Shown here: positions 1 through 6,410 of the stretch, piece after piece
Numbering within the stretch: position 1 is the stretch's first letter
How the letters are laid out: each line of letters begins with the position of its first letter
Source: Deltaproteobacteria bacterium
GTDB taxonomy: Bacteria; Desulfobacterota; Syntrophobacteria; B119-G9
DNA length: 11,475 nt
Reading direction: 5' to 3'
Assembly: GCA_003646715.1 (NCBI GenBank)
Contig: QMLL01000022.1
Location: forward strand, 1-11,475
The notes under the pieces: model-generated
Database searches by the model: none
Told to the model about the DNA's origin: nothing
Seen by the model: the letters and a program-made list of their open reading frames with translations, nothing else
Program-made: the position numbers and the translations under genes

Positions 1-576
1 ACGCGGGATGTATTTCACATGGATCTTGTGTTTGAGAATAAAACGAAGCATCAGCTCATAGTCAGCAGCAATGGGAAAGCTAAGATCAAAAAGTCCATAT
101 TGCTCATACACACGCTTGCGTACAAAAAAGGTAGGATGTGGAGGCATCCAGCCAAAATAAAACTTTATAGGTCGATATGTACCGCTTTTCCAATAACGAA
201 CAACTCGATCTTTACTATTCACATAGACTAAATCGCCGTAGCATGCGTCAATCTGGGGATCACGCATGACAGCTGCGACATCTCTTAGCACCTGATCATC
301 ATTATAGCGATCATCGGCATTAAGGATCCCTATCACTTCACCAGTAGCAAGCCTAATGCCTTTGTTCATCGCATCGTAAACACCTTGATCAGGCTCGCTG
401 ATCAAAATATTAATGCGATGACGATAACGTTCAAGAACATCTAAAGTGGGTTGATCGGACCCTCCATCAATAACGATTATTTCCAGGTCTCCTTCATATT
501 TCTGAGAAAGAATAGAATACAAAGCCCTGGATACCCGGGGATCGTTGTATACTGGGGTTATTATAGATATTTTCAT
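1..576 (-). CDS. Glycosyltransferase family 2 (GT-A), 3' end outside window
   Basis: Inverting glycosyltransferase with 192 codons visible; the frame is open to the left edge, so the C-terminus is missing. The start is the ATG at 576, giving MKISIITPVYNDPRVSRAL, the standard GT2 N-terminus (SIITPVYN). EIIVIDGGSDQPT (about 32-44), SEPDQGVYDAMNKGI (60-74), and ATGEVIGILNADD with the DXD-type metal and nucleotide site (Asp-Asp about 88-89) follow. The later HPTFFVRKRVYEQYGLFD and IAADYELMLR segments are seen in WcaA/WcaE-like enzymes of exopolysaccharide clusters. No clear ribosome site precedes the ATG. It starts 2 nt after the GME remnant stop, which suggests re-initiation. It probably transfers a sugar onto the lipid-linked intermediate; donor unknown. 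Confidence 0.92.
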   Translation of the reverse strand, partial: MKISIITPVYNDPRVSRALYSILSQKYEGDLEIIVIDGGSDQPTLDVLERYRHRINILISEPDQGVYDAMNKGIRLATGEVIGILNADDRYNDDQVLRDVAAVMRDPQIDACYGDLVYVNSKDRVVRYWKSGTYRPIKFYFGWMPPHPTFFVRKRVYEQYGLFDLSFPIAADYELMLRFILKHKIHVKYIPR

Positions 577-578
577 CT

Positions 579-728
579 TTATGGAATTCGACCAGCTTTT
601 CTGAGTTCATTTTCAATCCAGCGGTAAGTAATTTCCAAGCCTTTTTCCAAGGAAACCTGTGGCTCCCAACCCAAGACCTCTCGCATTTTGGTGTTATCGC
701 TGTTACGACCGCGCACACCTTGGGGTTT
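579..728 (-). pseudogene. C-terminal fragment of GDP-mannose 3',5'-epimerase (GME)
   Basis: The frame reads KPQGVRGRNSDNTKMREVLG, then WEPQVSLEKGLEITYRWIE, and stops at TAA 581-579. VRGRNSDN followed by LGWEP and an EGLExTYxWI helix is the usual C-terminus of GME, which makes GDP-L-galactose from GDP-mannose. Only about 49 residues remain. The upstream part of this frame, to 911, is a shadow of fcl and shows no epimerase similarity. An ATG at 752 could start translation of a peptide of about 57 residues, but without the Rossmann domain it would have no enzyme activity. The next gene starts 2 nt after this stop, so the fragment may persist because it still carries ribosomes into that gene. The N-terminal fragment at 3064-3329 is probably from the same original gene. 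Confidence 0.75.
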
Positions 729-744
729 GTAAGGTCTTGTGAAA

Positions 745-1683
745 TTAGACATTCTCGCGTCTGTGCTCCACATACCAACGATAGGTCTTTTCCAGCCCTT
801 CACGTAGAGGAGTCTTCGCCTGCCAGCCCAGTGCGTGGATCCGAGAGACGTCCAAAAGTTTGCGCGGCACCCCGTCAGGTTTTGAAAGATCAAAAACGAT
901 ATCGCCCTCATATCCCACCACCTCCCGAATGAGTTCAGCCAGTTCCCGAATAGTTATGTCTTTCCCTATTCCTACGTTGATGATCTCCTCAGAGTTATAA
1001 TGTTCCATAAGGAAGAGTAACGCATCCGCCAGATCGTCCACGTATAGAAATTCCCGCCGTGGATTGCCTGTCCCCCAGACGACAACATGAGACTTACCCT
1101 CTGCTTTTGCTTCATGGAATTTGCGAATTAGGGCTGGGATCACATGGGAAGTTTTCAAATCAAAGTTATCTCCTGGTCCGTAGAGATTTGTCGGCATCAC
1201 GCAGATGGCATTGAAGCCATATTGCCGGCGATAGGCTTGGCACATCTTGATCCCAGCGATCTTAGCTATAGCATACCATTCATTCGTTGGTTCTAAGGAA
1301 CCTGTGAGAAGATACTCCTCTTTCATCGGTTGTGGGGCATTTCGAGGATAAATACACGAAGAGCCCAGAAAGAGGAGCTTCTTTACTCCATATCGATAGG
1401 CTGCATCAATAACGTTTGTTTGGATTTGTAGGTTGTCACGAATAAAATCTGCAGGACAGGTGCTGTTAGCAAGGATTCCTCCCACTTTTGCCGCCGCTAA
1501 GAAGACATATTCTGGCCTCTCTTCTTCAAAGAAGCGATTAACAGCCTGTTGATCCCGTAAGTCCAGTTCTTCTCGCGTTCGAGTTACGATATTGCTATAT
1601 CCTTCCGTCTGAAGCTTTCTAAGGATAGCCGAACCCACAAGTCCTCGATGACCTGCCACGAAAATCTTGCTTGCCTTGTCCAT
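745..1683 (-). CDS. fcl: GDP-L-fucose synthase (epimerase/reductase)
   Basis: Bifunctional 3,5-epimerase/4-reductase (also called wcaG) that turns the Gmd product into GDP-L-fucose using NADPH. The 312 residues carry GHRGLVG (11-17) for the cofactor, and KVGGI (66-70). Catalytic residues include Ser108, Cys110, Tyr137 and Lys141 (YAIAK), and His180 in KTSHVIPALIRKFH. Cys110 and His180 correspond to the acid/base pair known in the E. coli enzyme. GTGNPRREFLYVDDLADA is the characteristic late motif. An AGGAGG (1700-1695) lies 11 nt before the ATG, rather far but the only good site. The stop is followed at once by a GME remnant, with a possible ATG overlapping the last codons. Together with gmd it defines a fucose-supply module. 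Confidence 0.98.
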   Translation of the reverse strand: MDKASKIFVAGHRGLVGSAILRKLQTEGYSNIVTRTREELDLRDQQAVNRFFEEERPEYVFLAAAKVGGILANSTCPADFIRDNLQIQTNVIDAAYRYGVKKLLFLGSSCIYPRNAPQPMKEEYLLTGSLEPTNEWYAIAKIAGIKMCQAYRRQYGFNAICVMPTNLYGPGDNFDLKTSHVIPALIRKFHEAKAEGKSHVVVWGTGNPRREFLYVDDLADALLFLMEHYNSEEIINVGIGKDITIRELAELIREVVGYEGDIVFDLSKPDGVPRKLLDVSRIHALGWQAKTPLREGLEKTYRWYVEHRRENV

Positions 1684-1708
1684 CGATAGTTCTACCTCCT
1701 TTTAAATC

Positions 1709-2797
1709 TTACTCAATTACCCGCTCGATCTGTTGCAAACACTGGGTTACAGCATTCTGCCATCTATGCCATCCACCAAATTTCTTTTCCAAAATACGCT
1801 TTCCCTCTCCCGGTGCCTTCAACCCTAATGTCTCAAGGTCAGCATCTACCATGATACGTACTAACTCTCGGAAAGTCACCTTGGGTTCCCAGCCCAACTT
1901 CCTTCTAGCTTTGGAAGCGTCAGCCACCAAATGCTCTACCTCCAGCGGTCGAAAATAGCGTGGGTCTATCTCCACATAATCTCGCCAATCTAAGTCCACA
2001 TAAGAAAAGGCTTCTTCCAGAAACTCCTCGACAGAATGGGCTTCTCCCGTTCCAATCACATAGTCATCCGGCTCCTCCTGCTGAAGCATAAGCCACATTG
2101 CCTCCACATACTCCGGAGCGTAGCCCCAATCTCTTTTAGCTTTAATATTTCCTAAGTAAAGTTTCTTCTGCTTTCCGGCTAGAATATGGGCTAAGCCCCT
2201 TGTGATCTTACGAGTCACGAAGGTTTCACCTCTCCTGGGGCTTTCGTGGTTGAAGAGAATGCCGTTGCAGGCAAACAAACCGTAACCCTCGCGGTAGATG
2301 CGGGTCATCCAGAAGGCATAGACCTTAGCTGCAGCATAAGGACTTCTTGGACGGAAGGGTGTTTGCTCGTTTTGAGGCGGAGGACTGTCCCCAAATATTT
2401 CAGAAGAAGCAGCATTGTAGAAACGGGACTTGATTCCACTTCGCCGAATCGCTTCTAAGATACGCGTCGTTCCCAGACCAGTAACATTGCCTGTGTACTC
2501 TGGCATTTCGAAGCTCACCTTCACATGTGACTGGGCACCGAGGTGATAGATCTCATCGGGTTGTAAATTATAGATTAGGTTGGTTAACTGTTCAGCATTG
2601 TCGAGATCACCATAATGAAGGAACAATCGAGCGTTAGGCTCATGGGGGTCTTGATAGATGTGGTCGATTCGTCGAGTATTGAAGGTGCTGGCCCGACGGA
2701 TGAGCCCGTGAACCTCATAGCCCTTGGCCAACAATAGCTCGGCTAGATAGGAACCATCCTGCCCTGTTATGCCCGTGATTAATGCTTTTTTTACCAT
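1709..2797 (-). CDS. gmd: GDP-mannose 4,6-dehydratase
   Basis: Converts GDP-D-mannose to GDP-4-keto-6-deoxy-D-mannose, the first step to GDP-L-fucose, in the cytoplasm. It is a 362-residue extended SDR enzyme. The NADP-binding motif is GITGQDG (9-15), followed by GLIRRASTFNTRRIDHIY (31-48), diagnostic of Gmd. The catalytic set is Ser132-Glu133 in SSEIFG with Tyr154 and Lys158 in SPYAAAK. LFNHESPRRGETFVTRKI and the KAKRDWGYAPEYVEAMW segment are also family signatures. The gene starts at ATG with AAAGGA about 8 nt upstream and is followed after 25 nt by fcl, forming a two-gene pathway unit. Length and motifs are complete, so it should be active. Confidence 0.98.
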   Translation of the reverse strand: MVKKALITGITGQDGSYLAELLLAKGYEVHGLIRRASTFNTRRIDHIYQDPHEPNARLFLHYGDLDNAEQLTNLIYNLQPDEIYHLGAQSHVKVSFEMPEYTGNVTGLGTTRILEAIRRSGIKSRFYNAASSEIFGDSPPPQNEQTPFRPRSPYAAAKVYAFWMTRIYREGYGLFACNGILFNHESPRRGETFVTRKITRGLAHILAGKQKKLYLGNIKAKRDWGYAPEYVEAMWLMLQQEEPDDYVIGTGEAHSVEEFLEEAFSYVDLDWRDYVEIDPRYFRPLEVEHLVADASKARRKLGWEPKVTFRELVRIMVDADLETLGLKAPGEGKRILEKKFGGWHRWQNAVTQCLQQIERVIE

Positions 2798-2828
2798 AAT
2801 CTGTTTCCTTTGATTTTAAAATTGTATT

Positions 2829-2857
2829 ATTTTAATCATATTTCAGCTCCTTTGCAA
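2829..2857 (-). promoter_or_regulatory. Probable sigma70 promoter for gmd-fcl
   Basis: On the minus strand, TTGCAA (2857-2852; 4 of 6 consensus bases) and TAAAAT (2834-2829; 5 of 6) are separated by 17 bp. The predicted start would leave a leader of about 25 nt before the gmd ATG at 2797, with AAAGGA as ribosome site. The hexamers lie in the last codons and stop codon of the decayed sulfotransferase tail, so they may have arisen by chance in decaying AT-rich sequence. An alternative is that gmd is read through from the carbamoyltransferase promoter, since no terminator was recognised between them. Confidence 0.5.
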
Positions 2858-3063
2858 GTAAGCCACAACGAGCTTTTATAATTTTCAAATCCTCTGGGGG
2901 TGCCTTCTCGATATAATAAAGTACCCGCTTGATACTCAGAGGATACCACCGATCCTAGAAACGGGAGCCGAGAGGAATTTTGTGGTGCGGTGCCGGAAGC
3001 ATATCTTCGTCAAACTCCAGCTCCACATGCTCGCAGATCTGCCGAAGAACCCGCTTTTGGCTC
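2832..3063 (-). pseudogene. C-terminal fragment of a sulfotransferase (tail B)
   Basis: In one frame, directly after the GME fragment, the minus strand reads QKRVLRQICEHVELEFDEDM and then HHKIPLGSRF. An in-frame TAG (2957-2955, perhaps from CAG) interrupts it. The frame then continues DRWYPLSIKRVLYYIEKAP and IIKARCGLLAKELKYD to TAA at 2834-2832. The pattern LRxICExxxLEFDxDML, DRWYPL and a final RCGxLAxxLxY helix is the usual C-terminal third of bacterial sulfotransferases; the PAPS-binding half is missing. It is fused in a different frame to the GME fragment and is therefore non-functional. With that fragment it fills the 570 bp between the carbamoyltransferase and gmd, in which no intact gene is present. 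The family call rests on motifs, not on a database search. Confidence 0.65.
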
Positions 3064-3329
3064 ATTGTTGCGGGTAATGTCTGCGTGGATGGCGGTGATA
3101 TAGCCGATCCCGCCCATATCCGCAGCAAGATGATAGACCTCATCGAAGCCACCACGAGTGGCGATGAGACAGTTCTCAAACTTCCTAAGGTCAAGAAGCT
3201 CAAATTCGTCTGCAGGGCTGGGTTCGAATTCGGGGTACTTGATGTCAACCCACGCACCCAGTAGCCCTTATTTTTCAAGGACTTCACTAAGTAATGTCTG
3301 ATGAAACCACCAACTTCAGTAACTAACAT
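3064..3329 (-). pseudogene. N-terminal fragment of GDP-mannose 3',5'-epimerase (GME)
   Basis: About 89 codons resemble the start of GME, an extended SDR enzyme that turns GDP-mannose into GDP-L-galactose. They read LVTEVGGFI..., then GYWVRG, and after a frameshift at the GGG run 3249-3251, VDIKYPEFEP, FELLDLRKFENC, HLAADMGGIGYI and ITRNN. Restoring one G rejoins the two frames. The nucleotide-binding motif TGxGGFIG is damaged (TEVGGFIR, two glycines lost), and no start codon with a good ribosome site is seen; an ATG at 3329 lies inside the usual N-terminus. The homology stops abruptly near 3064, where sulfotransferase-like sequence begins. The catalytic centre and the rest of the enzyme are absent, so it cannot be functional. 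The matching C-terminus is at 579-728. Confidence 0.78.
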
Positions 3330-3367
3330 CTTCTTTGCTATTACAAACCTCTTTTATTTATTACTGT

Positions 3368-5065
3368 TCATTTTAAAACTAACCAGTCCTCCAAAACCAA
3401 ACCATCCAGACCACTATTTAAAAAGGTATCGATTGCAATTTCAGGACTTCCCACAATAGGATAACCATGAAGATTAAAAGAAGTATTAATCACACCACTT
3501 ACTCCTGTTAATCTTTCAAATTCTTCAAGAACTCTTCTCCATCTTAGGTTCCACGAATTCACAGTTTGAGGTCTGCAAGTTTTATCTGCCTGATGTAATC
3601 CTGCTATTATTTCATCTGCCTCAGGTTTTGTATCAAAAGCTTCGATCATATATTTAGCAGGCCTTGCATTTATGAGATATTTGTCAGCTTTCTCCTCTAA
3701 GATAGATGGAGCGAATGGCATCCAGAAATCTCTCTGTTTTATTGCAAAATTCAATTTAGATATAATCCTCAATTCTCTTGGATCTGCAACAATACTTCTG
3801 TTTCCAAGGGCTCTTGGTCCAAATTCATCCCTTCCCCAGAAGATCCCTATTATTTTACCTTTTGAAATTAACTCAGCTACTTCTCCTGCCACATCATCAA
3901 GTTTTTTTGCTTTATGAAGTAATCCCTTTTTCTTTAATTTGTACTCTATTTCATCATTATGAAACTCTCTTCCCAGGTAAAGTGATTCAAGTGAATGTTT
4001 TTCAGGCTCAATACCTTCTCTTTCACAATATCTATAATATCCCTCGAGAGCTGCACCAACAGGAGTTCCTTCATCACCTGCAGGTGGATAGAAATAAATA
4101 TCTTCAACTTCCTCAAGTTCCCTCAAAAGTTTGTTGGCTTTCACATTTAAAAACATCCCACCTGCACAAGCTATTTTTCTTATTCCCGTTTCTTTAATCG
4201 CGTTTTTTACCCATTGAACTACAAGTTCTTCATAATATTTTTGACAAGCAGCAGCAATATTATCAAATCTCTGACCGTGTAACATTTTTATTAATTTTTT
4301 CTGAACATCTGTAGTATAAGCCCTTATGGTATTCTGGAACTCAAGTGGTCTTTTTGGATTTATTCTAACAATTTTTCTCATCTTATCGATGCAATATTCA
4401 GGTCTTCCAAAAGGAGCAAGTCCCATAACTTTATACTCATGTTCCCATCTTTTTAGCCCGAGATAGCCTGTTATTTCACTGTAAAGATTATTTCCAATAC
4501 TATCATAACTTGTGCTCCATGCAATCCTTTTAATTTTGAATCCCTCACCAATATTGACAGTGGAAGAAACGCCATCACCTGAGCCGTCAAGAGTTAAAAC
4601 GAGTGTTTTATCATCCCATGGTCTTGTGTAATAAGCACATGCAGCATGAGTAAGATGATGTTCAACAAAAATGATTTCTTTATCTTCAATCTTAAGTTCT
4701 TTAAATATTCTCTTAAGCTCATCCATTTTTCTGAATCTATGTAAAATAGAGACATAAAGTTTAGAAAACCAGTGTCCGTGGACCCAAGGAACAATTTTTC
4801 TATAAAGTTTAACAAAGAATGGCTCTTCAATAAGTGGAGGATGTGTTCTTATAAGGCAGGCGATTGCAATTAGATCAATATCTCTTGGGTCAATTTTTGT
4901 AATTTTAAAAACAGCTTTAATGGCAAGTTCGGGTATTCCACTATAATTTTTGACATTTCTGAGCCTTTCTTCAGAAATAGCAGCAATCACTTTTCCGTTC
5001 TTAACAATAGCAGCACCTGAATTATGTCCGTCGTGAATCCCTAGGACAATCACATTTTTTGCCAT
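3368..5065 (-). CDS. Carbamoyltransferase (NodU/CmcH family)
   Basis: Predicted O-carbamoyltransferase that makes carbamoyl-adenylate from carbamoyl phosphate and ATP and passes the carbamoyl group to a sugar hydroxyl. The 565 residues match the two-domain family. The N-terminal Kae1-like domain has GIHDGHNSGAAI (9-20), EHHLTHAACAYY (135-146, His136 and His140 being the likely iron ligands), LDGSGDG (159-165) and KVMGLAPFG (212-220). The second part has CAGGMFLNVKAN, then FWGRDEFGPRALGNRS, RDFWMPFAPSIL and VINTSFNLHGYPIV, all family hallmarks. The start is an ATG with AGGAGG 5 nt upstream. Sampled lines are about 32-37% GC against about 50% in the neighbouring glycosyltransferase, and codons favour A/T. 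With its own consensus promoter, this suggests recent acquisition. It probably decorates the polysaccharide with carbamoyl groups. Confidence 0.95.
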   Translation of the reverse strand: MAKNVIVLGIHDGHNSGAAIVKNGKVIAAISEERLRNVKNYSGIPELAIKAVFKITKIDPRDIDLIAIACLIRTHPPLIEEPFFVKLYRKIVPWVHGHWFSKLYVSILHRFRKMDELKRIFKELKIEDKEIIFVEHHLTHAACAYYTRPWDDKTLVLTLDGSGDGVSSTVNIGEGFKIKRIAWSTSYDSIGNNLYSEITGYLGLKRWEHEYKVMGLAPFGRPEYCIDKMRKIVRINPKRPLEFQNTIRAYTTDVQKKLIKMLHGQRFDNIAAACQKYYEELVVQWVKNAIKETGIRKIACAGGMFLNVKANKLLRELEEVEDIYFYPPAGDEGTPVGAALEGYYRYCEREGIEPEKHSLESLYLGREFHNDEIEYKLKKKGLLHKAKKLDDVAGEVAELISKGKIIGIFWGRDEFGPRALGNRSIVADPRELRIISKLNFAIKQRDFWMPFAPSILEEKADKYLINARPAKYMIEAFDTKPEADEIIAGLHQADKTCRPQTVNSWNLRWRRVLEEFERLTGVSGVINTSFNLHGYPIVGSPEIAIDTFLNSGLDGLVLEDWLVLK

Positions 5066-5094
5066 TACATCCTCCTGTCTAACTTTTTAAAATA

Positions 5095-5124
5095 ATTATA
5101 TCTAATAGGCCAGCTTCCTGTCAA
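5095..5124 (-). promoter_or_regulatory. Perfect-consensus sigma70 promoter for the carbamoyltransferase
   Basis: On the minus strand the -35 TTGACA (5124-5119) and -10 TATAAT (5100-5095) both match the sigma70 consensus exactly and are 18 bp apart. Transcription would begin near 5088, giving a leader of about 22 nt. The leader includes AGGAGG (5076-5071), 5 nt before the ATG at 5065. The -35 lies within the sulfotransferase remnant. This arrangement would let the carbamoyltransferase be expressed independently of the upstream operon. No operator or terminator was recognised around it. Confidence 0.8.
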
Positions 5125-5150
5125 GTGCACTACAGCGAGCGCTTATCATC
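5105..5150 (-). pseudogene. Remnant of a sulfotransferase 3' end (tail A)
   Basis: In one minus-strand frame this stretch reads MISARCSALDRKLAY then TAG. Bacterial sulfotransferases commonly end with a helix of the form xIxxRCGxLAxxLGY, and the decayed copy at 2832-3063 ends IIKARCGLLAKELKYD. The two DNA stretches align without gaps at about 30 of 45 positions by eye. Nothing upstream of it belongs to a sulfotransferase: the glycosyltransferase stop comes a few bases earlier. So only the last 15 or so codons survive. The homology is inferred from a short stretch and could be chance, but the same relative placement before two modules supports it. Confidence 0.45.
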
Positions 5151-5158
5151 AGAGGACC

Positions 5159-6388
5159 TTATTCTCTTCCCCCAACAAGCTGGCGGTATAATGCAAGATG
5201 ACGCTCTATAAACAGTTGTAGATTATATTCCTGTTCTACCCGTTTTCTGCAAAGCTTTTTCATCTCCTTTCGTTTGGTATCGTCATTGAGTAAGTCCGTG
5301 ATGGCTTGCCCTAACGCCTTTGTGTCACCCAATGCCACAAGTTGCCCGCATTCTTCTGTCACTTGCTCGGGAATCCCTCCCACGGCAAACCCCACCACAG
5401 GAGTTCCGCACGCCATAGATTCCAACACGGTGGTTGGAAAGTTATCTGCCAGCGAGGTAATGCAGTAAAGGTCTGCAGCACTGTAAACCTTTGCCAAAGC
5501 AGTAGCTTCCTTCACATACCCAAGTTGTCGCACTTCAACACCCTGTGGAACTAATTTAGAAAAATCAGCCGCCCCACCTACTGCCAGAGCAATCCAGTTA
5601 TCGGCCTGCACATACTTAAGTGCTTCAAAGAAATACTTGATGCCTTTCCTTTTTTGGGATGGTTTGGCTGCTGCGAAAAGGACAATCTTTCGGTTCTCAG
5701 GGAGCCTCAGCTCCTTTCTGGCTTGGAGGCGATCTATTGGATGGAAGACCGTTGTGTCAATACCGTTTGGAATTACCTCAACACGGCATCGGCCATCGCA
5801 AGCTTTCGTCACCAAGTTTGCTAACCACCTAGAAGGAGTAACAATTACAGGCTTCCAAACTTCTCCTAACAATTTTCGCTTTCTGGGCCACATCCAAGCC
5901 GAGCTGTCAAAATAAGTCTTGGGATACTCTCTCGGATACGGGCACTTGCCACAGCCGGTTTTCCAGCGCTCGCAATCAAGAAAAAATCCACACCTGCCGC
6001 TTAATGGCCAGGCATCGTGCAAGGTCCAGACTACAGGGATACCCAGCTTATCCACAGTTTTGGCGATGCTCAGGTCAAGATAGTAGCCGTGGATGTTGTG
6101 GAAGTGAATGACATCTGGTTTCCACTCTTGGATCAATCGGATCAATCGCTTTGTGGAAAGCCATGTCCCGTATCCCTGCAGTCCAGTTAAGCGGGTTAGG
6201 GCAACATGCAGGTAAACCTCGAGCTGAAGCGCAAAGCGGATGGCCCTGGGCTCTTTTGTTTTCGGCCCTCTTCCATAGGCAAACAAGTCCTCCCAGCCCT
6301 CTAGATGATTCAACGCCTGATGAAGAATCAAGGCTTTCCCTGCTCCTCCACCTCTTTGATACACAGTATTAACCCTTAAGATACGCAT
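5159..6388 (-). CDS. Glycosyltransferase family 4 with cysteine cluster (WcaC-like)
   Basis: GT-B glycosyltransferase of 409 residues. The N-terminal Gly-rich loop QRGGGAGKA (11-19) and HFHNIHGYY (95-103) are followed by WTLHDAWPLSGRC and a spaced cysteine set (Cys133, 139, 146, 149: RC...DCERW..GCGKCP). This pattern is seen in colanic-acid WcaC-like and related enzymes, where it may bind metal or stabilise the acceptor domain. The donor domain has KPSQKRKG (242-249) and DNFPTTVLE (315-323), with Asp where the EX7E motif usually has its first Glu, then SMACGTPVV. The start is ATG with GGGG 7 nt upstream. Next downstream is a decayed sulfotransferase tail and the carbamoyltransferase promoter. 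Probably adds one sugar of the repeat unit; donor and linkage are unknown. Confidence 0.9.
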   Translation of the reverse strand: MRILRVNTVYQRGGGAGKALILHQALNHLEGWEDLFAYGRGPKTKEPRAIRFALQLEVYLHVALTRLTGLQGYGTWLSTKRLIRLIQEWKPDVIHFHNIHGYYLDLSIAKTVDKLGIPVVWTLHDAWPLSGRCGFFLDCERWKTGCGKCPYPREYPKTYFDSSAWMWPRKRKLLGEVWKPVIVTPSRWLANLVTKACDGRCRVEVIPNGIDTTVFHPIDRLQARKELRLPENRKIVLFAAAKPSQKRKGIKYFFEALKYVQADNWIALAVGGAADFSKLVPQGVEVRQLGYVKEATALAKVYSAADLYCITSLADNFPTTVLESMACGTPVVGFAVGGIPEQVTEECGQLVALGDTKALGQAITDLLNDDTKRKEMKKLCRKRVEQEYNLQLFIERHLALYRQLVGGRE

Positions 6389-6410
6389 AACTCAGCCCCA
6401 TAAAAATTTA

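Noticed and set aside
579..911. 110-codon minus-strand ORF as a complete gene
   Set aside because: Codons upstream of about 752 overlap fcl in another frame and look like no protein family; only the end (728-579) is recognisable, as a GME C-terminus.
2955..3329. 124-codon minus-strand ORF as an intact hypothetical gene
   Set aside because: Its middle third is the wrong frame of a GME fragment and its last third belongs to a sulfotransferase tail, so it is an accident of two joined remnants.
2798..3367. Insertion sequence or transposase remnant in the gene-free stretch
   Set aside because: No transposase motif, terminal inverted repeat or target duplication was recognised; both pieces are explained by GME and sulfotransferase remnants.
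3778..4197. Plus-strand ORF of 139 codons within the carbamoyltransferase
   Set aside because: Antisense shadow of a strongly conserved gene, with repetitive Leu/His/Phe composition and no motif or good ribosome site.
2829..5150. Reading the similarity between 5105-5150 and about 2838-2883 as a repeated operator
   Set aside because: The conserved positions fit a coding helix (ARC...L...L.Y) in both copies better than a palindromic or spaced protein-binding site, although a shared regulatory role is not excluded.
5125..5160. Possible transcription terminator after the second GT4 gene
   Set aside because: Only a 6-bp palindrome (AGCGCT) is seen, with no stable stem followed by a T run on the minus strand.
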